Shown here piece by piece: positions 8,401-14,184 of a stretch of DNA of 14,601 nt; the first letter of the stretch is position 1, and each line of letters begins with the position of its first letter. Source of the stretch: an uncultured Collinsella sp. (lineage in GTDB: Bacteria; Actinomycetota; Coriobacteriia; Coriobacteriales; Coriobacteriaceae); assembly GCA_902465105.1 (NCBI GenBank), contig CABQLM010000051.1:1-14601 (forward strand), written 5' to 3'. Below the pieces are notes generated by a model. That model had not been told where the DNA came from. It made no database searches and saw nothing but the letters and a program-made list of their open reading frames with translations. The position numbers and the translations under genes were made by a program.

Positions 8401-9067
8401 TCGCGGCCTTGCTTGCGCCCAGCGCCGCGCGATAGGCATCGGCGAGCGCCGAGGTATCGGCCTGGCCGCGCGCCACGTGCACGTCGTCCATACCGCCCGG
8501 CAACTGGCTCGACAGCTCCAGCAGGTCGCGCACCAGACCCTTGATGGTCGTGCCGGCGCCAAAGGAGCCGCCCTCGCCCGCCATGGGATACCAAGTGTAG
8601 AGGGCCTTGAGCGACGCCGCGAGCTCGGGGGCGGCATCGGGTACCGTCGCGCGACCCAGCACATGCTCAACAGCCTGATCCATGAGCTCGTCGGTATCGG
8701 TGAGCACCGTGAACTCGGGATCGATGCCCAGCTCCAGCGCGTGCGCGCGCAGGATACGCGAGCACATGCCGTGAATGGTCGAGATCCACGCGTCGTCGAC
8801 GGTCAGGGCCTCCTCGTCCATGCCCTCGTCGATAAGCGCACGGCGCACGCGGTCGCGAATCTCGGCTGCGGCGTCTTTGGTAAAGGTAATAGCGAGCACC
8901 TGGTCCAAATGCTCGACAAACGGACCGGATTCGGGCGAGAGCGCGTAGACGATGCGGCGCGTAAGGGTAAAGGTCTTGCCCGAACCGGCGCCCGCCGAGA
9001 CAAACAGCGGACGGTCGAGCGTCTTGACGATCTGCAGCTGTTGCGGCATCAAGGTCGAAAGATCCAT
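5441..9067 (-). CDS. addA: AddA-like UvrD/PcrA-family helicase with C-terminal RecB-type nuclease domain
   Basis: 1208 residues with a complete superfamily 1A helicase set: Walker A GAGSGKT (26-32), motif Ia TFTKDAA (61-67), Walker B MIDEFQDTD (345-353), motif III GDAQQSIYRFRGA (375-387), NFRSHDEV (424-431), motif V IMTVHASKGLEYP (718-730) and motif VI LLYVAMTRAREL (834-845). An acidic linker at about 1005-1025 precedes a PD-(D/E)XK nuclease domain: H1041 in GSAFH, D1127 in EGAID, D1143 and K1145 in VIDYKTG, then Q1164 and Y1168. This is the AddA/RecB arrangement: with AddB it unwinds and degrades broken DNA ends to load RecA. The ATG at 9067-9065 is 3 bases after the addB stop; AAGGAGGG (9086-9079) inside the end of addB is its likely ribosome site, with a slightly long spacing of about 11 bases. 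The two frames are the same, so no earlier start is possible. Confidence 0.93.
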   Translation of the reverse strand: MDLSTLMPQQLQIVKTLDRPLFVSAGAGSGKTFTLTRRIVYALSPESGPFVEHLDQVLAITFTKDAAAEIRDRVRRALIDEGMDEEALTVDDAWISTIHGMCSRILRAHALELGIDPEFTVLTDTDELMDQAVEHVLGRATVPDAAPELAASLKALYTWYPMAGEGGSFGAGTTIKGLVRDLLELSSQLPGGMDDVHVARGQADTSALADAYRAALGASKAATEKAQTALDAIDAFEASGKTMVDAARLMMSCTMPRASKAFPKEQVELLKAEAADAFINIVLACGGPALDALVGLARSVEAEYRALKAAQSALDNNDLLRMAYEALRDYPAIRAAYEGRFKMVMIDEFQDTDQMQVDLIRYLTGAGERALCTVGDAQQSIYRFRGAEVEVFRRQERKVGSSAAPEATAVVDDPAGELVKLVRNFRSHDEVLRYVARVFDGDDGGLMQGFLDLEASDGRKDTLVADASRRQALFVAGGSTQERTQAKARAIAERFRALADAGQPQGGMVLLLGRMTNADVYAQAFRDQGLDCVIAGGSVFAQAAEVQTVRALVCALANPADTAQGLMPLLASPMFALGAQEFLALATKLDEQTGETSRRNIDAGIMSDFDVPGLQDLPLVTRAREVLRYALRRVGRDSFAAIARDVVNASGWFVRLAQRGPEGKAIAANVLKALDAVAEAEAEFGNSPRSIALAFDRFLAGKEAPGALNEEGDGAVRIMTVHASKGLEYPVVAVAECFDVRKSSGAAQMGRVEGRAQVVALPARFDGVKLADGTFVKGDDVKKQFEHAFKGKGASLWLPPELMEDVCATGSPAEAFVRLRNDDLRLSLEERARLLYVAMTRARELVILAMDAGVSRGKLCAPTFDVETDLTYDVLRRILPTDGLDMPQLDSDRLVFDNSQPGDYELISLADFTFGEQAFEANASLDAEGRLVRGDVDVADNAAHSTVLGPADPKPDSFELVYPQAAGVRMGACPFPARDSYSYSSIAAALHAEAEDRAAEARVPMDEAGDDAESDGSEMTDADVAAVESVGNPMALGSAFHAACQWLIEMGADALPAERADALARLWRLTPEQRERFDVALDRWLKSSVRVELLAWPCIRAEVPFFSLGCEDEDIARYGAYAEGAIDALATDPADPSRALVIDYKTGGTPDETPDQLLEKHALQARVYADVLHKAGVETVTVKFVRVEQANPAIFVEPAEPQVVTYNL

Positions 9068-9070
9068 GGT

Positions 9071-12000
9071 CTACACGTCCCTCCTTACAAACGTTCCTTC
9101 GTGGTTATACGAGCAGCGGGCATGCGCGGCCTGCGTCGACGCCGGGTCGACGGCGGCAACGTTGCCTGCCTCGAGCTCGCGCAGGCGCTCGGCGATGCCG
9201 GCCTCCACGCGGTCGAGCAGCGCATCGAAGTCCATGTTGCCGCCCTCGCCCGGAAAGCCCTTCTTGAGGCCCGGGATGCGACCGTCGCCGCGCTCTTCCT
9301 CGAGCAACTCGGCACTTGCGGCACCACGCAGCGCGGGCTTGCCGCCCTTGGTCGAAAAATAGAGCGCAGCACGGGTATCTAGGCCCAGCGCCCGACGCAT
9401 GGCCTGCGCGTAGATGAGTGTCTGGGTATGGGGCGGCAGCCAGCGCGGGTCGTCGATGGGGGCCTCGCCCGATTTCTCGTCGCGCACCGTGGGGTCGGCG
9501 AGCTTAAACTCCTCGACACCCGAACGATGCTTGTAGTCGATTACCACGGCGCGGTTCTCGGCGTCCACATCCACGCGGTCGATGCGCCCGCCGAGCGGCC
9601 AACCGGCATACTCGACCTGGAGCTCGTTGAACGCAAACTCCAGGTAGCGCGGAGCGAAGGGGGTGAGCGCCTCGGACTCGTAGGCAAGAACGCCCTCCAG
9701 CTGCGGCAAGATCTCGGCCACTTGCCGCTCCTCCACCGGGGAGAGCGGCACCAGCGGGCCCTCCGTGCCTCGCTTGCCGGCGTGCTCGGCCAAGGTCTCG
9801 TCAAAGACCTCGCGCAGCAGCTCCTGGGCACGCGGCAGGTTCTCGGGCGTCACGCGCTCCATGCCCTCCTGGGGCAGACGGGCGTGCAGATGCTCCAGCA
9901 CGTCGTGGACAAAGTTGCCCTTCTCCATATTGCCAAAGTCCGCGTCGATGGACTGAGGCTTCACGCGGTACGAGACGAACCAGCATAGCGGGCAGGTCGA
10001 ATAGGCCTCGATCTGCGAGGCAGACGTCAGACGCGGCACGAGCGGCGCGTCCTCGCCCTCGCCATCGCGACGGCGCAGGACCAAATACGGCACGGCCTCG
10101 GCACTCAGATGCTGAGGGGCTTCACAGGTGACGCGCTCGCGCTTGAGACCTTCGCCTGCCGCGGGATCGAAGTCCCTTACGATATCGCCCTCACCCACGC
10201 ACGTCGCCTTGTCGGCGCCAGCGGCCTTAGCATCGTCAGCGGCCTTGGCGTGCGCACGCAACTCGGTCCACACGGCCGCCGGATAGCACTCGCGCGCCTG
10301 GCGATCGTGCGTCACGAGGGCAAGCGCAACCGGGCCGCGTGACGCCCGCATCGCGTGGCCAAAGCGCACGCGCAGCAAGGCCGCGGGCTCAAGCGTCACG
10401 CCCTCGCGACCAAGGCTCGCCGTCAGCGTGGCCAGCGGTCCCTCCTCATGCGAGAGCGGATAGCTGTCCAGATCGACATCGGCAAACAGCACGGCATCGT
10501 AGCTGCCGGGGCGCAGAGCCGCCGCATCGGCAAGCGAAACAAAACGAACCTGAGCACGTGGCGCACGGTCAACCTCGTAGGTCTCGTAATCGTAGGCGGT
10601 GCTACGCTTGTCCACCTTGGTGCGAATGCCATCGAGCACGGGCACGGTTGCAGCCTGCGACACGTCGAGCGTGCGGGCGCCATTCATAAGGATGTCGATG
10701 GCGTGGCGCAGCAGGGCCGCCTCCGCTTGGCGACGGGCTTGGCCATCCAAGCTGCCCAGCGAGCGATCGGGCAACGCCTCGGCAACGGCAAGCATGGCCT
10801 TGAGCGCCGTCACGGGCTTGTCACGCCACAGTGCCTGGAACACGTCCGAGACCACACACGGCACGTTCTTAAACCAGTTTTCGTCACTCGCCGCCTTGCG
10901 CGCGCCCCTCACCTGGCCTTGGACGCTCTGCAGCAGGCTCTTAACGCCCGCGGTAGTCTTGCTGCGCGAGAGACGCATATTCTTATCGAAGGTTCGAGCA
11001 TTGGCGGCATCAGCACCCGAAAGCGGGCTGTAAATCCAGTCGGTAAGCTCCGGCGCGGGCCACCACTCGGTCTTTGACGCCGCACCCTCATCGGCGGCCT
11101 TCATGCGCTCGATCAGGCCGGCAAGCGCCGCAAACTGCCTGCCCGCAATGGATTGGGAAAACGCCGTGAACTCAGTTGTCTCGGCAGCGATATGACGAGC
11201 CGCCAGACGAGAGGCGAGCTCACCAAACAGCTGGGGCGCCCGGGCAGAAACGACGAGCACGCGCACGGGGTCGGCAGAAGCGTCGGCGGCGCCGTCGACC
11301 TCGGAACCCTGGCACGCTTTTACCAGATCATCAATTGCGTTCGCATAAGCATGAGCACGGGCATGGGGGCCAGCGACCTCAATAAAGGCAGGCCGAGCGG
11401 CGGTCCCGCAAGCGGCATCAGACGCGACGGCGTTCTCCCCCAGCGGCGCGATCTCAAACAGCACACCGCGGGCATCAAATGCCGCGGCCAGATCCTCGCG
11501 CATCGCCGCCTGCTCGCGGGCAAGCAGGATAACGACTTCTCCCCCATTGTTCGCCACAGCTGACAGCAGCTCGAGCAGACCGTGCGTAAACGACGTGACG
11601 CCGCGTACACAGACGGCACGGGTGCACGCCGGCAGATTATCGGCCAGGGCACTGGCCATAATGTCAGCCGCCTCGCAGGGCTCGACCATATCTCGACGGT
11701 CCAAACCGCCCGCGTAGGCGCGCAAAAGCTCGAACACACGAGCCTCGGCGTCGCTTTTTGGCTTAGGCTGGCAATTGTTGCCACGGCATCGCTCGGCCGT
11801 CGTCCCAGCCACGCCCGGTAGTACGTCGCGGGCCATGCGCGCGAGCATGCGCACCGTGCCCTGACTGCGCGAAAGCGGCTGCAGGTCGGCATCATCGAGA
11901 CGCGCGACCCTGTCCGAAAACAGCATATGGCGCTGCAAGTTGTCGACGAAATCGCGCCCGTCGCCCAAAAGCTCCCAAAGCGAGCGAAGCCACGACGAAG

Positions 12001-12187
12001 GCGTCTTGTAGTCAACGCCCAGCGAGATACCAGCTGCCGCCGCATCATGACGGCACAGGTCGAGCTCGGCAAACGAGGGCGCCAGCAACACGGCACGCCC
12101 GTGGCGATCGACAAGGTCGGCAAGCAGCACCGCCTCGGCATCGCTCAGCTCCGTACCGGCATCCGTGGTATAGATTCGAACAGGCAT
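9071..12187 (-). CDS. addB: AddB-like subunit with C-terminal PD-(D/E)XK nuclease domain
   Basis: 1038 residues. The C-terminal third is a PD-(D/E)XK nuclease: LTSASQIEAYSTCPLCWF (720-737), H761 in GNFVHDVLEHLH, D870 in GGRIDRVDV, D884 and K886 in VVIDYKHRSG, and Q922 with Y926. The N-terminal two thirds look like the inactive helicase-like body of AddB/RexB: no Walker A is visible in the first 60 residues, where AddB proteins usually carry one. AddB is expected to recognise Chi-like sites and cut one strand. Canonical AddB holds a 4Fe-4S cluster with one Cys before the nuclease core and three after it; here C732, C735 and a single C-terminal C1025 (ARCSYNH, with H1029) are seen. The ATG at 12187-12185 has GGAGG at 12195-12191, only 3 bases away. 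It is followed directly by addA, so the two are clearly co-transcribed. The addB name rests on the domain plus its partner. Confidence 0.85.
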   Translation of the reverse strand: MPVRIYTTDAGTELSDAEAVLLADLVDRHGRAVLLAPSFAELDLCRHDAAAAGISLGVDYKTPSSWLRSLWELLGDGRDFVDNLQRHMLFSDRVARLDDADLQPLSRSQGTVRMLARMARDVLPGVAGTTAERCRGNNCQPKPKSDAEARVFELLRAYAGGLDRRDMVEPCEAADIMASALADNLPACTRAVCVRGVTSFTHGLLELLSAVANNGGEVVILLAREQAAMREDLAAAFDARGVLFEIAPLGENAVASDAACGTAARPAFIEVAGPHARAHAYANAIDDLVKACQGSEVDGAADASADPVRVLVVSARAPQLFGELASRLAARHIAAETTEFTAFSQSIAGRQFAALAGLIERMKAADEGAASKTEWWPAPELTDWIYSPLSGADAANARTFDKNMRLSRSKTTAGVKSLLQSVQGQVRGARKAASDENWFKNVPCVVSDVFQALWRDKPVTALKAMLAVAEALPDRSLGSLDGQARRQAEAALLRHAIDILMNGARTLDVSQAATVPVLDGIRTKVDKRSTAYDYETYEVDRAPRAQVRFVSLADAAALRPGSYDAVLFADVDLDSYPLSHEEGPLATLTASLGREGVTLEPAALLRVRFGHAMRASRGPVALALVTHDRQARECYPAAVWTELRAHAKAADDAKAAGADKATCVGEGDIVRDFDPAAGEGLKRERVTCEAPQHLSAEAVPYLVLRRRDGEGEDAPLVPRLTSASQIEAYSTCPLCWFVSYRVKPQSIDADFGNMEKGNFVHDVLEHLHARLPQEGMERVTPENLPRAQELLREVFDETLAEHAGKRGTEGPLVPLSPVEERQVAEILPQLEGVLAYESEALTPFAPRYLEFAFNELQVEYAGWPLGGRIDRVDVDAENRAVVIDYKHRSGVEEFKLADPTVRDEKSGEAPIDDPRWLPPHTQTLIYAQAMRRALGLDTRAALYFSTKGGKPALRGAASAELLEEERGDGRIPGLKKGFPGEGGNMDFDALLDRVEAGIAERLRELEAGNVAAVDPASTQAAHARCSYNHEGTFVRRDV

Positions 12188-12226
12188 GGTCCTCCACTCA
12201 AACCGTCCGCAATAATCAATGCATCC

Positions 12227-12256
12227 ATCCTACCCGCCCGCGCGGACACATTGCCA
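12227..12256 (-). promoter_or_regulatory. Candidate addB promoter
   Basis: On the minus strand TGGCAA (12256-12251) and TAGGAT (12232-12227) are 18 bases apart, matching the sigma-70 consensus at 3 and 4 of 6 positions. Transcription would start near 12220, about 33 bases before the addB ATG. It lies just past the yerC terminator, where a new promoter is needed, but the match alone is weak. Confidence 0.3.
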
Positions 12257-12320
12257 CCGCAGCTCCATCTTTTGGTACAAAGCAACCTGATCCCAACGCA
12301 CCAGCCGATTGCAGGCATAT

Positions 12321-12347
12321 AAAAACCGCCCCCGGAGGAGCGGTTTT
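12321..12347 (-). terminator. Intrinsic terminator of yerC
   Basis: Read on the minus strand, AAAACCGCTCC pairs with GGGGCGGTTTT (one G-U pair) around a UCCG loop. This is an 11-bp stem closed by a C(UNCG)G tetraloop, one of the most stable RNA loops, followed by T then ATAT, with five T in a row counting the arm. It begins 24 bases after the yerC stop and ends 134 bases before addB, so yerC and addBA are separate transcription units. Confidence 0.88.
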
Positions 12348-12370
12348 GCACAATTCGTTTTTGGTGCGGC

Positions 12371-12670
12371 CTACTCGCCATCCTCCAGCTTGATGAGGAT
12401 CTTGCGATAGCCACCGTACTCGCCGTTGAGCGCCTTGGACACACGGCTCACCGTGGTGGACGAAGCGCCGGTACGCGCCTGAACCTCGACATAGGGCTCG
12501 CCCTCGTCCAGGTAACGCGCGACCTGCAGACGCTGCGATAGATCGCAAATCTCGCGCGGCGTGCAGATATCGGTCAAAAACGCTTGGATATCTTTCTCGT
12601 CGTCCAAAAGGCTAAATGCGTGGACCAGCTGCTTGACATCAGGCTTGTCAAACATGTTCTCGATATTCAT
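12371..12670 (-). CDS. YerC/YecD-type TrpR-related DNA-binding protein
   Basis: 99 residues, the usual size for the YerC/YecD group of the Trp repressor superfamily. Features: an N-terminal helical region (DVKQLVHAFSLLDDEKDIQAFL, shown here only by its ends at residues 11-32), the family signature CTPREICDLSQRLQVA (36-51), and a helix-turn-helix at about 58-82 (EPYVEVQARTGASSTTVSRV). The tryptophan-repressor fold suggests DNA binding, but the group has no established ligand or regulon. The start ATG 12670-12668 is supported by family length; the ribosome site is weak (GGCGGTGA just upstream). In Bacillus subtilis yerC lies near pcrA, a related helicase gene; here it lies upstream of addBA, but a strong terminator separates them. 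The gene is likely monocistronic. Confidence 0.9.
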   Translation of the reverse strand: MNIENMFDKPDVKQLVHAFSLLDDEKDIQAFLTDICTPREICDLSQRLQVARYLDEGEPYVEVQARTGASSTTVSRVSKALNGEYGGYRKILIKLEDGE

Positions 12671-12994
12671 CGATCACCGCCAAACCCGCCAAAAGGCATC
12701 GAAGTTGATACTGACATCGGACATCGTTCGCCCGTTCTATGCAATAGGGCAACGCCTGTGGCTTTTGCCCGTAGCAGTTTAGCACACCACCAAACTAAAG
12801 CGACAAGACTCTCTGCCAGCGGCACGTTTTCTAGGACGAACGCCGTTTTGAAACCGAATGCGCACGCAAGCTCCATGAATATCTGAGACAATGGGCAGCC
12901 AAACAAGGCGGCACGCCCGCGCGGCCGTCCATGCTGCCGCAGCAAGCCACTTCACGCGATACCAACACACCCTGCGCAAGAAAGGATCTCCGCC
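12671..12994. other. Gene-poor gap between divergent yerC and the membrane-protein gene
   Basis: 324 bases with no convincing gene. It must hold the promoters of both flanking genes, but I find no good pair of -35 and -10 hexamers on either strand. A small hairpin is possible at 12747-12770 (GGGCAA with TTGCCC, and GCC with GGC inside), which would lie in the yerC leader; no T-run follows it. AAAGGA at 12981-12986 is the ribosome site of the downstream gene. A 92-codon minus-strand frame ending in an ATGA overlap with yerC was considered and not accepted. Confidence 0.6.
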
Positions 12995-13360
12995 ATGCGC
13001 TTTATGCTTAACTGGCTCTTTACCTCGATCGCCATCGCGATTGCCACGTTTCTCGTTCCCGGCATCCAACCCTTCGGTTTTGCCGAGGCCTGGGTCTGTT
13101 TCGCCTTCGTGGGGCTGTTCCTGAACATCGTCGATTCGTTCGTCAAGCCATTCCTGACGGTCATCTCGCTGCCGCTCACGATCATTACGCTGGGCATTTT
13201 CCAGCTTGTCGTCAACAGCTTTATGCTCGAACTCGCAAGTTACCTGTCAGTCAACCTGTTGGGCGTCGGCATCTCCATCGCAAGCTTTGGCTCGGCCTTT
13301 ATGGGCAGCATCCTGGTGTCCATCACTCGAAGTATCCTCGACAGCATCGCCGAGAACTAA
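12995..13360 (+). CDS. Four-helix membrane protein of the YvlD / phage holin-like family
   Basis: 121 residues with four hydrophobic segments at about 5-21, 33-47, 54-84 (a long segment with a Pro) and 90-113. The block DSFVKPFLTVISLPLTIITL (47-66) with the following FQLVVNSFMLELA fits the family's characteristic N-x-VKP-x-L, LPLTI-TLG and LV-N-ML-LA signature. The Pfam name refers to a mycobacterial phage holin, but the family is widespread in non-phage genomes and includes B. subtilis YvlD; no lysis role is implied, and there is no endolysin or phage gene nearby. It is probably an integral cytoplasmic membrane protein of unknown function, in some bacteria linked to envelope stress. Start ATG 12995 with AAAGGA (12981-12986) 8 bases upstream. 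It is a single-gene unit followed by a clear terminator. Confidence 0.9.
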   Translation: MRFMLNWLFTSIAIAIATFLVPGIQPFGFAEAWVCFAFVGLFLNIVDSFVKPFLTVISLPLTIITLGIFQLVVNSFMLELASYLSVNLLGVGISIASFGSAFMGSILVSITRSILDSIAEN

Positions 13361-13400
13361 TACGCCCATTCCGACCGCGTCTGTCTCAACAGCCCAAAAC

Positions 13401-13437
13401 GAAGGCCGCCCATCGCAAAAATGGGCGGCCTTCTTAT
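13401..13437. terminator. Bidirectional intrinsic terminator
   Basis: GAAGGCCGCCCAT (13401-13413) and its exact reverse complement (13421-13433) form a 13-bp G/C-rich stem with a 7-base loop, followed on the plus strand by TTATTTG and on the minus strand by GTTTTG. It lies 40 bases after the membrane-protein stop and about 70 bases beyond the convergent rrf2 stop, so it can end both transcripts. The plus-strand tract is the better one. Confidence 0.87.
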
Positions 13438-13467
13438 TTGTCAAGCCTTAAAGGGCGAGAGAATCTA

Positions 13468-13492
13468 CCATTTCTACCCCGTCCCCAAATGG
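13468..13492. repeat. Short palindrome with a CCCCGTCCCC loop, related to the repeats near dnaE
   Basis: CCATTT (13468-13473) pairs with AAATGG (13487-13492) around the 13-base loop CTACCCCGTCCCC. The loop shares CCCCGTCCC with the loop of the hairpin at 1424-1462, and both elements sit just beyond a minus-strand stop codon (rrf2 here, dnaE there). The arms differ. It is likely another, diverged member of the same dispersed palindrome family; six-base arms alone would be weak evidence. Confidence 0.45.
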
Positions 13493-13502
13493 CAGGTGTG
13501 GG

Positions 13503-13931
13503 TTAGATGACGTAGTCGTAGCCATGGTTGGGAGCGACAAGTTGATCGAGCGTCACACCGTCGAGGTAGTCGTTGATGAGCTTGTCCAGGTTCTTCCACA
13601 CGTCGAGCGTGGGGCACTCATCCGAACGCGAGCAGCCCTTGCAGTCGCCATCCAGGCAGGCGACCGGCGCCAGACTACCCTCGGTCAGGCGCAGGATCTC
13701 GCCCACCGTGTACTGCTCGGGCGGGCGCGTGAGCACGTAGCCGCCGCCCTTGCCACGCATACCCGAAAGCATGTTGGCGCGCACGAGCGTAGCCAAGATG
13801 TTCTCCAGGTATTTCTCCGAAATCCCCTGGCGTGCCGCGATCTCTTTAAGCGGGATGCGGCCGGCCGCCTGGTGCTCGGCTAGGTCGACCATGACGCGCA
13901 GGGCATACCTGCCCTTTGTGGAAACCAACAT
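13503..13931 (-). CDS. Rrf2-family transcriptional regulator with a four-cysteine cluster (IscR/CymR-like)
   Basis: 142 residues, typical for the family, starting MLVSTKGRYALRVMVDLAEH as IscR/CymR-type proteins do. A winged helix-turn-helix spans about 26-70 (IPLKEIAARQGISEKYLENI, then the wing GKGGGYVLTRP). Four cysteines lie at C92, C97, C100 and C106, the region where IscR and NsrR bind their Fe-S cluster, so a cluster-sensing regulator is likely; the spacing (x4, x2, x5) is not exactly that of either. The start is fixed by family alignment; the nearest purine-rich site, AAAGG, is about 12 bases away, which is long. The gene is divergent from cysK across 253 bases. In B. subtilis the Rrf2 protein CymR controls cysteine genes and binds CysK as a partner, so control of cysteine supply or Fe-S assembly is the natural inference; which of the two is not decided by sequence. 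Confidence 0.92.
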   Translation of the reverse strand: MLVSTKGRYALRVMVDLAEHQAAGRIPLKEIAARQGISEKYLENILATLVRANMLSGMRGKGGGYVLTRPPEQYTVGEILRLTEGSLAPVACLDGDCKGCSRSDECPTLDVWKNLDKLINDYLDGVTLDQLVAPNHGYDYVI

Positions 13932-13967
13932 ATATAGTGCTGCCTTTCGGTCTTTTAATCCGTTGCA

Positions 13968-13995
13968 ATTCTAGCCGAAAAATTGGTTTTGAAAA
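13968..13995 (-). promoter_or_regulatory. Candidate rrf2 promoter
   Basis: On the minus strand TTTTCA (13995-13990) and TAGAAT (13973-13968) are 16 bases apart, in an A/T-rich stretch. The -10 matches 5 of 6 consensus positions, the -35 is weak. The start point would be near 13961, about 30 bases before the rrf2 ATG. Confidence 0.35.
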
Positions 13996-14048
13996 TACCC
14001 ATTCCAGTCAAGGTGGTTAATCGACTCGTAATAATCTTCTATTTCCTA

Positions 14049-14077
14049 TTGCGTTACTAGGCTTTAGTGTCTAGTAT
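14049..14077 (+). promoter_or_regulatory. Candidate cysK promoter
   Basis: TTGCGT (14049-14054) and TAGTAT (14072-14077) are exactly 17 bases apart. The -10 matches 4 of 6 and the -35 3 of 6 consensus positions. Transcription would begin near 14084, leaving a leader of about 100 bases before the cysK ATG. A palindrome sits in the spacer, which supports a regulated promoter. Confidence 0.45.
14056..14075. promoter_or_regulatory. Candidate operator palindrome in the cysK promoter spacer
   Basis: ACTAG (14056-14060) and CTAGT (14071-14075) are an inverted repeat separated by 10 bases, a full span of 20 bases. It overlaps the -10 hexamer of the candidate cysK promoter. Position, symmetry and the divergent Rrf2 gene make it a plausible Rrf2 dimer site that would block RNA polymerase; it does not match the IscR or CymR consensus I know, so the assignment is inference. 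Confidence 0.35.
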
Positions 14078-14086
14078 GCTTCCCAA

Positions 14087-14151
14087 CAGCTAAACGAACA
14101 ACCTATAAGGTTTATGGGTTTAGCTGCTACACGCACCGTGAAACCACACGG
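14087..14151 (+). promoter_or_regulatory. Potentially structured cysK leader
   Basis: CAGCTAAAC (14087-14095) pairs exactly with GTTTAGCTG (14118-14126). Inside it AACCT (14100-14104) pairs with AGGTT (14108-14112), and downstream CCGTG (14136-14140) pairs with CACGG (14147-14151). This gives one branched hairpin and one short hairpin between the presumed start point and the GGAGG ribosome site at 14174-14178. I do not recognise a known riboswitch: there is no S-box or T-box core. It may instead be an operator or chance pairing. Confidence 0.3.
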
Positions 14152-14184
14152 CAACCAGCAACTTGAACACTTTGGAGGTTCACC

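Noticed and set aside
12747..12770. Hairpin GGGCAA...TTGCCC as a terminator
   Set aside because: The stem is short and broken and no T-run follows on either strand; at most a weak leader structure.
12667..12945. A 92-codon minus-strand frame whose TGA overlaps the yerC ATG (ATGA), as in a translationally coupled operon
   Set aside because: It starts at TTG without a ribosome site, uses rare codons (CTA, TTA, ATA, AGA) unlike its neighbours, and resembles no family. The overlap is suggestive, so conservation in relatives would be worth a look, but it does not stand as a gene here.
12995..13360. Reading the holin-family gene as part of a prophage or toxin system
   Set aside because: No endolysin, integrase or other phage gene is nearby and the family is common in chromosomes; the gene is flanked by housekeeping genes.
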